DNA of 64,000 nucleotides from Phragmites australis. Its lineage: Eukaryota; Streptophyta; Magnoliopsida; Poales; Poaceae. The DNA lies in NCBI RefSeq assembly GCF_958298935.1, contig NC_084929.1, positions 5,766,001-5,830,000 of the forward strand, given 5' to 3'. Below, piece by piece: positions 1-11,585 of the stretch. The notes below the pieces were generated by a model. The model was not told the origin of the DNA, searched no databases, and saw nothing but the letters and a program-made list of their open reading frames with translations. A program made the translations under genes and the position numbers. The first letter of the stretch is position 1. Each line of letters opens with the position of its first letter.

Positions 1-1
1 T

Positions 2-640
2 GGTTCTCCTCTAACCGATGATGAAGTGATCGCTTATCTTCTCGCTGGTTTTGGCCCTGATTACGACTCCTTTGTCACCTCCATGACGACAAAGAGTGAA
101 CCACTCACACTTGATGATGTCTTTGCGCATCTCATGGCATATGAATCTCGCCAACTGCAGCACCAGGCTGAGATGCAACTCCATCATGGTTCTTCAGCCA
201 ATTTTGCTGGCCGAGGGGGTTCCCACTACAATCGTGGCCGTGGTGATCGCAATCGAGGCCGCGCTCCGCCATCTCGGGGTAATCCTCCTCGTTTCCCCGA
301 TGGCCGCAGTGATGGCCGTGGTGATGGCCGTGGCGTTCGCCGTGGTCCGTCTTCTCGCCCTCCCTGTCAAATCTGTGGCAAACGTGGTCATACTGCGGTA
401 AAGTGTTGGTACCGGATGGATGACTCTTATCAGGACGAGCCTCCCTCTGCAGCACTTGCGGCAACCTCCTCCTACAAGATTGATCCGAATTGGTATACCG
501 ATACGGGTGCTACTGATCATATTACAAGCGACCTTGATCGCTTAGCTGTTCGTGAGCGCTATCATGGAGGTGAACAAGTTTTCTACGGTTGTAATCTCTC
601 TCCTGTATCCTCTATATATAGCAAAGATCGTGGCCCATAG
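2..640 (+). mobile_element. Ty1/copia gag-protease fragment, cut by the window edge
   Basis: The frame is open from the left edge to the stop at 638-640. It reads the C-terminal part of a UBN2-type gag, then an Arg/Gly-rich stretch (about 195-360), a CCHC zinc knuckle (CQICGKRGHTAVKC, 365-406) and the start of the aspartic protease with the active-site context YTDTGATDHI (about 490-520). Homology stops near 585 and unrelated residues follow to the stop, so integrase, RT and RNase H are missing. In a complete element gag packages the RNA and the protease cleaves the polyprotein. No LTR is visible on the right. This is a truncated relic, not a functional element; the left part lies outside the window. 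Confidence 0.85.
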
Positions 641-2231
641 AGTCCATCCAGCGCCATCAATCTAACAGCTTGTACATAAACTTTAAGGGCTTGTTTTGAG
701 CGTGGAAATTTTGCATCAAACCAATCAATTGTACTCCTTTCAGTCATAAATACATATTATTTTAGATATGATATGGTTTCTAATTCATAGTTTTTTACCA
801 CTATTTTCTACTATAATGTATTTATAAATCCATTGAATTTGTAATATTATGAAATTATTTTTTAAGACAAATCTACACATATGATTTTAAGTTTCCAAAC
901 TGAATATTTTGAAAGCTATTATTAATCAAAGTTTTAAAATTTTGATCAAATTTTTTTCTAAAATGACATATATTTATGACACAAGGGAGTAGTAGATTTC
1001 GCAAAAAGAAAATTGTAGTAGAATTTGGTTATTTTTCTTATGTTATAAACGGGCCTACTCTAATTTTCATTCCTATGCCAAGAATAATTGTAAGGATAAA
1101 ATTGATAAGAAGAGAGGAAATGTGGACCCATTTGGTCAAACCAGCCCCCACGTACTTCTCCGGTTGCGGTTGGCCAACCACAACCCATCGACGATCCAAA
1201 CAACGACGCGGAGGATGGCCGGAGGCGCACGCGTCGCAGCGATGCCATCACGACCAGGTTGGGGGCTCTCCGGCTCCCCACTCTGCCTCGCAGCGGCATC
1301 TGAACATGGCCTGGGCGCGCCGACGCCGTTGAGGTCTTTGGGGTTCTTTGCCGTGCCACTGCTCGCACACTTCTTGGACCGCCGTCTTGCCCCGACATGC
1401 TCGATGCCAACGGCGAGGGTCTGGCGAGGAGGTGAATGCGTGCGTGCCGGAGCCACCGAGTGAGCAGCCGCACCTCAACAGCTCAGCTCAGTTCAGCAAT
1501 GTGCTCGCTGCATCGTGCTGTTGGGGTACTTCCCGTTGAATCTTTGATGCCCCTCGGGCCGACTCCAAGAGCAGCAAAACTTCTTGTATCACTGCGCCAA
1601 CTACTTTTTTTCCTTTGCCGATCGGAGCCTGCCGCAATACCCTCCAGCAGCACCGGTATCTACCTCTACAGGGATACGGGCAGGAGCCGGACGCAGCAAA
1701 GTTGCAGACGGAAAAAAAAAAGTTGTATTACTGTAGCTAGAGGATGACTATGGATCTGAAGAGAGAAAGAAAGTAATAAAAGTAGAAAATAAGGTAGTTA
1801 TTGGAGATAAAAAAATAGAGAATATTATAATAGTATTAGATAATACTATAATAATATTATAAAAGATGATTTTTACAGTACTACCGCAGATAGCCTCACA
1901 TGTTTGCTGTTATGCCTCTGAGGGATCTCTGGTCTCAGCTTGTCTTTGACGGGGTTTTTCGAGGTGGTCAACTAAGTTACAATTAAACAAATACCCAAAA
2001 TACTGGGAGTAGGCGTTAGAGTAACCGTGTGTTTGGTTCCTTGTACGTAGTCCCGTCCTGAATCGGCCGGTCCAGCATCGTTTGAATGCATTTTCTATCC
2101 CCTAAACTAGTTTAGAACTATCTGCATTCTTACTGCATACAGGATTGCACCATGATGCCCATCGTATATATGGAATTGCGGTTGTACAAGGTGAACCATG
2201 GCCCTCTGCTTCATTTCCTCAAAACCATATT
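641..2231. other. Intergenic DNA left of the WAK pseudogene
   Basis: AT-rich to about 1060, then a GC-rich island (about 1120-1560) with overlapping open frames on both strands and no domain I can recognise. A MITE-like segment (1750-1875) shares sequence with 58.07-58.20 kb. No promoter for the WAK locus could be assigned with confidence. Confidence 0.5.
1750..1875 (-). repeat. MITE-like repeat, family also at 58.07-58.20 kb
   Basis: Read on the minus strand, this AT-rich segment (runs of AATATTATTATAGTA, then CTCTATTTTTTTATCT and a CCAATAACTACC block followed by TTTTATTACT) matches the plus strand at about 58085-58195 in the same order. Two copies 56 kb apart in opposite orientation indicate a dispersed small DNA transposon. 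Termini are not resolved here. Confidence 0.55.
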
Positions 2232-4683
2232 ATGCGTCAGCTTGCCATAGCAGCGCTGCACCTGTTGCAGCTCCTAGCCGCCGTCACACCGGTGCTCCTC
2301 TCAGCCAACATAGCATTGCCCAGTTGCATTAGCAAGTGCGGCGAGGTCAGCATACCTTACCCATTCGGTGTTGGTGCCGGGTGCTACCACGAGGGGTTCA
2401 AGCTCACCTGCAACGAGACTTACAACCCCCCAAAGCTCATCCTGGACAGCGCTGGAGCTGAGGTGCTGAATGTATCTCTGGAGTATGGGACGCTGTACAT
2501 CGACAATGGGAGCACCAGGCTGACAGGGAGAAATTGGTATAGCATGCCATGGGAGATCCCCCTTGACAAATGACAACAGCATCTTTACTGTGTCGGCGTA
2601 CTTGAACAAGTTCGTTGTCATGGGGTGTGGGTTCCAGTTTCTTGTCAGGCTCCCAGATGCAGAAGACATGGTTGTTGCATGTGCTTCTTCATGCCTGTGA
2701 GGCCATTCTGCAGTAGCCACTGATGGAACATGCTCTGGTATTGGCTGCTGTGAGACATCCATGCCAGGAGCGCGCAACTTGACGACTCATCCGTGCCAGG
2801 GCGGTTGTTCAACGCCACGGTGATCATGGCGGAGAAGGCGTGGTGGGACAGCGACGGCCATGCCATGCTGTTGCAGGAGGCAATCTCGGATGGCCTAGGC
2901 ATATCAAGGGGCTTACCTGGCTCCGCACGGCCAGTGGAGACCAAGGCTGTTGTCAACTGGAAATACAGCAACTTGTCTTGTGCAGATGCTCAGAGGTCAA
3001 GTGATTTTGGGTGCCTCAGCGACAGCAGTTACTGCCTTGATCACAACACTAACAGATCATCAGGGCACTTATGCAATTGCAGACATGGCTTTGAGGGCAA
3101 CACTTACATACCAAATGAATGCCAAGGTATGCAACTTCTCGTTGCAAGTCAAGTTCCACTTTCACTGTGTCAAACTCTCGCCGCAGCAGTGTGCTAACTT
3201 CTCATCTGTGGTTTGCACTGCGACAGATATTGATGAGTGCGCACAACCAGATGACTACCCTTGTTTCGCTCATTGTATAAATATGGTAGGATCCTATGAC
3301 TGTATCTGCCCAAAAGGCACCTCTGGCAACCCCCAGAAACCCCATGGATGCATCAAAGACACAGTGAAATTTTCAGATAACAAGATCTCTCAATAAACTG
3401 AGCAGCATCAACCGTTGCAATGTTACCTTTCGATATTGACAAAAGTTTGAGCATTGAAGCATTACTTGAAATATATTTGTATTTTCCAGGATTAGCTGTT
3501 GCTACAGGAGTTGGCAGCGGTGTATGCCTTGTGCTTCTCATCTTTTCTGCTATTCTCTTAAGGCGAAAGCTAAGAGCCCGAAAAGCCAAACAGTCGAGAG
3601 ATCTTTTCTTCAGGAAAAACCTTGGGTTGTTGTTGCAACAATTAGTAGACAAGGACATTGCTGAAAAGATGATTTTCAGCTTAGAGGAGCTTGAAAAGGC
3701 AACAAATAAGTTCGATGAGGCTCGAAAGATTGGCAAAGGAGGCCATGGAACCGTCTACAAAGGCATTTTGTCTGACCAGCATGTCGTTGCCATTAAGAAG
3801 CCAAGACAAACAATTCAAAGTGAAACTGACAATTTCATCAATGAGGTCGCCATTCTTTCTCAAATGAACCACAGGAATGTTGTGAAACTTTTTGGATGTT
3901 GTCTGGAAACAGAAGTTCCATTGCTAGTATATGAGTTCATTTCAAATGGAACACTTTATGATCATCTTCATGTCAGTTCTTCACTATCACTGCCATGGAG
4001 GGAGCGGTTGAGAATCGCTCTTGAAGTTGCACAATCTCTTGCCTATCTACACTCAGCTGCTTCGATATTGATAATTCACAGAGATATCAAGGCTACCAAC
4101 ACTCTTCTTGATGATAACCGAGCAGCGAAAGTGTCGGACTTTGGAGCTTCTCGAGGCATCCCCATTGATCAGACTAGAGTAACAACTACCATTCAAGGAA
4201 CTTTTGGATATCTAGATCCGAATTGCTACAACACGAGAAGGCTCACTGAGAAGAGAGATGTGTACAGTTTTGGTGTCATACTTGTGAAGCTTTTAATAAG
4301 AGAAACCACATATTTACATGTCGCCAATGGGTGACAGTCTAATGGCACAATTTGTCTTGCTACAGAGCCAAAACAAGCTCTCTGAGATACCAGACCCCCA
4401 AGTTGCCAAGGAGGGGGAGGAAAAAGCCAGAGAAGTGGCAGAGGTTGCAGCGATGTGCTTAAGCTCAAATGGGAAGGACAGACCCACGATGAAGCAAGTC
4501 GAGATGAGACTTGAAGCACTGCAAAGCGCAGCAACTAACATTGAAAATGATCCAAGAACTGAGGAGCACGCAGTGAACATTCCTTCAGCTGAAGAGAGAA
4601 ATCGCAATACTGATAAGAACAACATCAGCAGGCGGCTCAGTATGGAAAGGGAAATCATGTTATCGATGAGCTTCCCACGGTAA
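2232..4683 (+). pseudogene. Wall-associated receptor kinase (WAK) pseudogene
   Basis: WAKs are plasma-membrane receptor kinases that bind cell-wall pectin. The start is ATG 2232, opening a signal peptide (MRQLAIAALHLLQLL). Next comes a GUB_WAK domain (CGEVSIPYPFGVG), a WAK C-terminal region (CSGIGCCETSMP), a first EGF-like part, a 100-bp GT-AG intron (3127-3226) and a calcium-binding EGF module starting DIDEC. A membrane segment and kinase follow from about 3490: glycine loop [13 protein letters not shown] lysine, HRDIKATN and SDFGASR. The usual DPEY after GTFGYL reads DPNCY. Lesions: frameshift near 2568 with TGA at 2571, in-frame TGA at 2698, frame change between about 2763 and 2793, and an indel near 4302, after which the last kinase part and tail (to 4683) resume in another frame. 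The donor of the second intron is unclear. At least four disabling changes make it a pseudogene. Confidence 0.9.
3127..3226 (+). other. WAK intron between EGF modules
   Basis: Donor AAG|GTATGC and acceptor GCGACAG|AT. Joining 3126 to 3227 moves the reading frame from the first EGF part (ending NECQ) directly into DIDEC, the canonical start of a calcium-binding EGF domain. The splice signals are intact although the gene is otherwise broken. Confidence 0.8.
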
Positions 4684-5449
4684 CATGATTCTCTTTGTAT
4701 ATAGATGAAATTTTTAGCGTATTGTTATCTTTACGATGATCTTGTAACTACTGACTGGTGTACATACTGATATTGTGCTCTTCATGCCTTTAATATATGC
4801 TTCTAAAGTTCAGAGCTGTACGTTGGCTTTATTTTTGTCCAACCAATTTGTAACCCAGAAACATCGTAATGTGTATGTCTCCTTCTTACTGGTACTGTGA
4901 TGATGAACTTTGGTCCTTTTCTAACCAGCTGGTGGTTGTTTTTCTTTTGGAGAATCATGGACCTGGGAGCAAAGAACACATTTGATGGTTATGATATCTC
5001 AAGATTTTATTTTTTGTGATCATTTTCCTTTTAACCCGTTCCAGTCATGTCCAGTTTGCCTATAGACAGAATTTACGAATCTTTGGTTGGACAGGTTGCT
5101 GTATAAACAGTACTTACAAATGTGCATGTTAGCCTGCTCTCACCGCTGCTTGGGGTATGAAAGGGATGTGAACTTTAATTGACAATTTTGAACCTGCAGA
5201 TCGGTAATTTGGATTTAACTAGCAAGCGTTGAGCTTTCAACTGGTATTTCAAAAGAATGCCAATAAGCCGCTGAGACTTTTTGTTGTTTCTTCTTGGCTC
5301 TCCTCGCTTGTATAGCTCCTTCTTTTCCTTCAGGCTTGTCTTGTACAGTCCTTTTTACCCCTTTTATTAATAAAGCTTATACCACAATAAGGGCTTCCCC
5401 TACTACCTACTATTCCTCTTTCAAAAAAAACAAAGCAGCCAACTGAAGC
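4684..5449 (+). other. 3' flank of the WAK locus with a possible LINE tail
   Basis: The first few hundred bases look like the WAK 3' UTR. From about 5280 to 5431 the sequence is pyrimidine-rich, contains TTATTAATAAAGC and a GGGCTTCCCC motif, and ends in an A run. That layout resembles the 3' end of a grass L1-type LINE, but no RT coding is attached, so the assignment is tentative. Confidence 0.3.
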
Positions 5450-5583
5450 ATGAGCGTTGGATTCAGCAAGCTCTTTTCATGGGCACACAAAAAGGAGTGG
5501 TTCTCTTTGTCTTTGTACAAATTTGGTGATTTTGGCGTAGCCTATTTGGGAGATGACACGAGCTGCCGTGCTATTGGAGTAGG

Positions 5584-6117
5584 CAATATCAAGATCAAGA
5601 TACAAGACCAAGTTGAGCAGGTGCTTCGAGATGTTAAGGATGTGTCAGTGCTACTAAGAGCATCTCCAAGATATGTCCAAAATCACACCCCCTAAATCTT
5701 CATATAGGGAATCTTTTAAAAAAATTCCCTTCCAAATCCCACCCCTTCTCCAACGAATTCCTTAAATCCCACCCCAAAAACAAAAGTGGGCCCCAAATAT
5801 TAACTACCAAACTCCCTCTCTTCCCTTTCAATAGATCGTTCCCCTCCCCAATATCAAGATCAAGATGCAAGACTGAGTTGAGCAGGTGCTTCGAGGTGTT
5901 AAGCATGTGTTAGGGCTACTAAGAGCATCTTCAAGATATGTCCAAAATCACACCCTCTAAATTTTCATATAGGAAGCCTTTCCAAAAAATTTCCCTCCCA
6001 AATCCCACCCCTTCTCCAACAAATTCCCTAAATCCCACCCCCAAAAACAAAAGTGGTCCCAAATATTAACTACCAAACTCCCCCTCTTCCCTTTCAACAG
6101 ATCGTTCCCCTCCCCCT
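5584..6117 (+). repeat. 265-bp tandem duplication spanning a TE junction
   Basis: The segment starting CAATATCAAGATCAAGAT at 5584 recurs at 5849, giving a period of 265 bp. Each unit contains the end of the copia coding fragment, the TAA target site, the Harbinger TIR (5658 and 5923) and about 190 bp of Harbinger interior. The copies differ at scattered bases. The duplication therefore happened after the Harbinger insertion. Confidence 0.85.
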
Positions 6118-7286
6118 CTCCTGTGCACTGTAGCAGATCGCTCTCCTCCCCTACGCGTAATGTAGCGCATCCCTCCCCCTCCCTGGCCTGGCCGACTGTT
6201 CCTAGCCACCATCAATAACATACATTTAGGCTGACCAATCTGAATTTTCAGATGTTATTTCTCACAATCTTAAAGATGAGCAGAAGATTTCTGCCTAGAA
6301 GAGAACAAGCAAAGTGTTTATGCTGCAGCTAGCCACAGATATATAAGTTGATGATGCTAGACACAGTTTCTGTGTAAACTCAGTTTTCCTAATGATAGTG
6401 GCTAGGTGTATCATACACACGGCATACATCTTGGACACAATCAAACATAACACAGTAACTGAGTGCATTGGAGATCAAACCAGCATACACACGGCATCCA
6501 TCTTGGACTCAAACATTGGAGATCAAACCAGATAACTTGCAAATTTACAAGCGAAGGTAGCAAGCCTAAAGCAACATTAGTCAATAAGAAGACCATTCAG
6601 AAACTATCACTACTTGATAGGCAATAGCATCTACCTTAGTCGATTACTGTTAAGCAAGTTCAGGTGGAGGTAGCTAACGATTGCTCAAACACTAAATAAG
6701 ACCAAATACGATTACTCTCTAATCATTTGGAGTAGCTTGGAGACCTAATTGTCAACTAAATAGAAACATACCTTGGAGTTTTTACATTCACCAAATAGTT
6801 CTGATGTATCTGCTGAGTTAATCACGGGCGAGGAAAAACCAGCTTGTCTGTTGGCGGCGCGCGGCGGTCGAGCCAGGAGAGGCAGCCGATGGGGTGGCCC
6901 AATCTTCTTGGCCAGCGGGAGGGGCGCGGTTGGTGATGGTAGGGGGAGGACCGCGCGATAAGAGGGGCGGGGCGCAGAGGGTGGCGGGAGGGGCGTGAAG
7001 GGCGGCGGGCGTGAAGGGCGGCGGGAGGGGCGTGACTAGCGGCGGTGGGAGGGGGAGGGCTGAGCGCCAAGAGGGGAGGGGCGCGACCGCGCGAGGAAAC
7101 CGAACCGGGGGGCGGTGCGGGATTGGGAACGTCTTCTGGCTTTCCAAATCTAGCTAACCTAGGAGGCTGTTTAGGAGACTCCAAAAAATAAGGGGTGATA
7201 TAGGGCATCTGTTGGAGTGAGATTTTAGGCTAAATTCCCTAAATATAGGTATAGGGAAGGGTTTTAGGCTTATGTTGGAGATGCTC
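5658..7286. mobile_element. PIF/Harbinger (Tourist-type) non-autonomous element
   Basis: The ends are inverted: left GAGCATCTCC, right GGAGATGCTC, flanked by TAA on both sides (5655-5657 and 7287-7289), the 3-bp target duplication of PIF/Harbinger transposons. No transposase frame is present, so the element depends on another copy. It carries a GC-rich interior (about 6830-7140) with repeats of a GGCGGGAGGGGCGTGA-like unit. Its first part was enlarged by a tandem duplication (see 5584-6117). It sits inside the copia remnant and is therefore younger than it. Confidence 0.85.
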
Positions 7287-7619
7287 TAAGTAATCTAATT
7301 TCACTTGGTGCTCTACATGGTGATAGATTGTTATTCGAGGGTGAGCTGGATGGGAGGACCATGAAGATCATGAAGGGCGACGAGACTATAATGATAGGAG
7401 AGAGACGACATCACATCTTTACAAGTTGCAAGGATGCACTGTTATAGGTGGAGTCACGTAGGATGGAGTTACAGGGATGGCCATGTCTTTTGAAGGCGAT
7501 GGGTTTGAGACCAAGTCAGGATGCTCTAGCTGAGCGACAAGTAACCAATTAAGTTTGGTGTACATGGAGGTTGGTGCATGACGGCTTCAAGGTGGCGTCA
7601 TATTCGTTAATGTGGTGTT

Positions 7620-7926
7620 TGTTGGAATATGTGTTGAATGTGTACTAGCAAGTTACGTTTGGACTTGAGTTGTATTAGCGGTAGGGTACAGTTTGTGTCA
7701 GACTTGTATAAGTAACCAGTCACGACGAAAGATGGTGCTGGCGGTTCTATCGAGATCCTGGGCAGCCGGTGTTACAAATATTGGGAGGAGCGTCCATAGT
7801 CATGTCTTAGGGATGTAGGATCTGATTAAACCTCTTCAACAAATATCGTATCTCTGATATTGTTTGTGATCTCTCGCATGCAACGCCCTGGTAAATCCAT
7901 TACTTCCGGGCGACTTATTTCTAACA
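7620..7926 (+). repeat. Copia 3' LTR (307 bp)
   Basis: Starts TGTTGGAA and ends TTCTAACA, the TG...CA boundaries and near-perfect short inverted ends of a copia LTR. It lies directly downstream of the gag-pre-integrase remnant. No matching 5' LTR was found, so it cannot be dated by LTR divergence. Confidence 0.65.
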
Positions 7927-8083
7927 ATGAAATTTCTTCGTACACACAGCAGGGCACTTTCTGAAAGCTAAATGGAAAATCCTAAACAAAACTTAGGAGT
8001 TTAAACAGCACAAAGTACAAATATCAAAGGAGCAAAGCAAACGTCATTAGGGAAGTCACATACGTACATCATCAATTATAATT

Positions 8084-10164
8084 CACTACTACAGAACATG
8101 TCGTAAGTAGCGCCTCATCAATGTCGGTTCGAGCGTAATCGATACTGTTGATGTATCAGTGCTGGTTCCTAAACTCCCACGCGCGAACCACGATTGAGGC
8201 GCAAAGAACCGGCACTAATAATGCCTATCAGTACCGATTCTTGGCGCCTCAATTATTGCTCTTGCGTGGGAGTTTAAGAATCGGTGCCAGTAGGAACTAG
8301 AACCGGCACTGATGTCACTGTTATATGTATATCCAGCACTTAGCCGCTCTTCTCGTTTGATCCATTCATCCTGACACCACTCCTCCTCCCCGATCGCCTC
8401 CTCCTCCCCATCCGCATCCTCCTCGTTGTGCATTGGCTCGTCGCCTCTTCGTCCCCGTCCTCATCGTGCATCGGCCCGCCTCCTCCTCCTCCTCGTCACG
8501 CGCCGATCGCTTCCTCCTTGTCCTTATCGTGCGTTGGCCCGCCGCCACCTCCTTGTCCTCGTCGCGCACCGGCCTACCACCACCTCCTCGACGTCCCCAT
8601 AGTGAGCAGCAGTGGCAGTGGAGGTGGAGGGCGTAGATCTAGACAGCATGGAGGTGGCTGCTCCATCCTATCCAGTCGTTTGGGTCCGGATGACCACCCC
8701 CGTACTCTCGGCCTCCAGATTCTCAACGGCGTATCCCCTTCCTATCCGGAAGGGCCATGAAACACCTGGGTTAGTTCTCAAATTCAAGTTAGCAAATTGT
8801 AGTTAGCAAATTATAGTTAGCAAATTGCAGTTAGCAATTTTAGTTAGCCAATTTAGGTCCTGAAATTAGATATGTATTTTAGTTCAAAATTTGTTGGCAT
8901 ATTATTAGATGTGTATGTCATGATATTAGATGTGTATCACTATATCGGTGTTTTAGATGTTACCATCACTTCCTAATGAGTAACTAGTTTGATACTTCCT
9001 TGTTCTGCAATTGATGACTTGACATAATTGCGAGATTATCCACATGTGCCGATTGATATGGTATTACCTTTTTTTCTCTGAGCATGTGGACGTACCTATG
9101 ACTTGTCCTAGGTATATCTGCATGCTCAGATATGAAAATCCCTTTGCTATAAATTATAAGATCAGTTAATACTGTAGTTTGCAGTTAATAAATTCAGAAA
9201 CTAACATGTCAATTGATGTAGATGCTTCCTCATCTACAATGGCTATATGACATTATTGCGGATCTTGGTGACACACCACCTGTGGTGACAACCACATTGG
9301 CTGATAACAATAAAATAAAGATCAAAGACTTATAGCTAAAAAATCCGCTATCCATGTTCTTTTACAATTGGTTAACCTGCAATTAGATACATATTTTCAG
9401 ACTACAGCTATTTCAAATTGAAATCACTTGAACAGAATGAGGATGTGTTTGCAATGACTCCTAGGCTCTAGCAGTTACATGCAGCAAACGGTTGGTGACA
9501 TGAACCTATAGTTTGTAGCTAATATTATTTCAATAATATTAATTTTTTCCTCTATATTGTTGCTCTTTATCTGTAGGATTTTTACTGAAACATTCGGATG
9601 CGGATGGGTCGTAGCTTGACTTTAATCTTACGTCTTCTTGCCCAGCAGTGGGTACACATTACTTGATCCTCAATTAAAAAAAGGTTCAAAAAGAAAAGTA
9701 CCAGTCACACCTTAAGTTTCAATATGATAGTAATAGTTTCGTTATTTACGGAAGTCCAATGGAACTTCCGTTTGAAGCAACAACTAGTGCGCTCATTTAT
9801 GCACTGAATTATTTTGATGTAATATTTGGAGTTGAAATTTTAGATATCAAATATGCGTATAAGGGTATTTGATGTAATTTTAGAAATGCATGTAGTTTGA
9901 ATTAATGTATTAAGTGTTTATCGTGACTTAAATATTATAAGAATGGATGCATGTGCATGTGATGCATTTTGGATTGTGTAATTTTTTTGGCTGCCGAATA
10001 TCTGAACTGGCACTGATAATTCATTATTAGTGTGATTTTCAGTATTGGTTCTATACCCGGCACTTATAGTCACTGACTATCAATGCCGAGTAATCAACGT
10101 CGGTTCAAAACTCGCTACTGATAATAATTTTAAACCGACACTAATAATATATTCTGCAGTATAT
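8084..10164. mobile_element. Non-autonomous CACTA (En/Spm-type) element
   Basis: The left end is CACTACTACAGAA preceded by ATT. Many copies of an AACCGGCACTGAT-like subterminal repeat occur in both orientations at 8110-8330 and 10000-10150, as in grass CACTA elements. The right end TTCTGCAGTATAT is a degraded TTCTGTAGTAGTG and the flanking 3 bp no longer match. No TnpA or TnpD-like coding was seen. The interior has a GC-rich block (8340-8760) of low-complexity CCTCCTCC sequence, possibly captured cargo, then AT-rich DNA. Confidence 0.75.
8169..8277. repeat. Hairpin within the left CACTA arm
   Basis: TAAACTCCCACGC ... ATTGAGGCGC is followed by GCGCCTCAAT ... GCGTGGGAGTTTA, giving a foldback of about 109 bp centred near 8222 that contains the subterminal AACCGGCACT repeats. 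Such arms bind transposase in CACTA elements and can also form hairpin transcripts. Confidence 0.7.
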
Positions 10165-11585
10165 CTCAACTAAGCCTAAAAGAACTAATGGCGTGAATGG
10201 CTGTTCCATAGAGACTGTGGCTTACATCACATGATAGCATGGCGACTTTTGTTAAATACTCGGATCATAGAAACTAACGAGAGGTAGTACTGCTATTTAG
10301 AAGCAATTAGACATGATAAGCTAAAATACAAGCAGAACAAATATATCATCCACACGTTGATTTCAACTTATTTTTTTACATGGTCATCGACGCAGTCATA
10401 ATTATTTAGACAATAACTGAAGCATTCAAGTTTCCAAGCAGTGCATCCAAGATAAGAAAGTTTCTGCATAGTGACTTCATAGCTAATATATCTAACAGTA
10501 TTATTTGCGTATAATTTTTAAAAAGTAGTACTCAGCCTAGCAGCCATATCTCAAGAAACAAAGAAAATCAGAGCATTATATTCATCAAATCATCTGGAGG
10601 ACAATTACATAATGCATTACTGGTCTACTAAACAATAGCCCTACAGACTAAAATGGGCATTTCTCTGTGAAAAAGTGAAATCATGATGCAGCTAATCGAA
10701 TAAGGGAGGTATGGGTTTCAATACGTTTTTTTTTACGGAACAAGACAGGAGTAATGTCGATTTTCATTAAGAGAGAAAAAAAGAGTGTAACAAAATATAA
10801 CAAATGGACCTAGGGATAACCGCGCACGCTTTAGATTTACATTGTGATTGTGTGAGAAATGGTTGGGTAAGCTCTGAGGCAAGGGACAACCCCAAGAAAA
10901 GAGGACCCTAGTCCTCAAGAAAAAAAGCAACCTTCTCTAGGATATGTCCTTTATGATGAGACTTGCCATTTCTACTGAAATTTTCGCCGAGTTTTGAAAG
11001 ATATATCGATTATGTTCTTTTCAGATATTTCACATGATGTAGACGAGGAGATCGTTGAAATCATGGTGGTGTGCTTTTAACATGGCCTTTGAAGCGTCGT
11101 AGCACCACTCATAAAGGGCGTGGTAGGGCCCGACGTGACATGTAGTCACATGTCAAATTGGAAGGCGAATAACACATGGGTCCGCACTAACGTGGAGAAG
11201 GAGCAATCAAAATATTTTCAATATGTAAGATAAGAGCATCATATAAATGTCTGCTGTTTAACTTTCAGATAAGGATCAGTTATTAGTAGTAACCTTGAAA
11301 TGAAACACACATAGTAATGAAGATAAGCATTATGTGCACATATCATGTTCATCAGTTCATGTACAAGTGTATCAACGTATATGCTACAGATAGAAGTGAG
11401 TACCATACTTGATAGAACAGGCAGCCAATCAGCCATCTGCAGGCCCTCAGTATGAGAACCAACATAAAAAGATCCCAAAAGAAAATGAAACAGCAGCACT
11501 CTGGGAAACACAGAGATCCGTTCAAACAACTCCTCCTAACCCTTACAAAACAAGAACACACGTTTAATGAAAAAATTATAACTAC
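10165..11585. other. Intergenic DNA with a possible minus-strand LINE tail
   Basis: From about 10726 a T run followed by ACGGAACAAGACAGGAG and AATGTCGATTTTCATTAAGAG reads, on the minus strand, like the 3' terminus of an L1-type LINE (TTAATGAAAATCG ... GTTCCGT then poly-A). Related sequence may extend to about 11120. No RT domain could be confirmed. The remainder shows nothing recognisable. Confidence 0.4.

Larger units (their letters stand above)
5450..7926 (+). mobile_element. Ty1/copia remnant split by a Harbinger insertion, with 3' LTR
   Basis: Part one (5450-5657) reads the protease C-terminus to pre-integrase transition of a copia polyprotein (EWFSLSLYKFGDFG, CRAIGVGNIKIKI). Part two (from 7290) resumes with NLISLGALHGDRL and TMKIMKGDETIM, the gag-pre-integrase region, before stops appear. 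Integrase, RT and RNase H are absent, so a large internal deletion precedes the LTR at 7620-7926. The two coding parts are separated only by the 5658-7286 element and become collinear if it and one TAA copy are removed. No 5' LTR is visible. This is a dead relic. Confidence 0.8.

Noticed and set aside
8215..8760. Frames in the CACTA interior
   Set aside because: Low-complexity CCTCCT-type sequence produces poly-Pro/Ser or poly-Glu/Arg readings in all phases.
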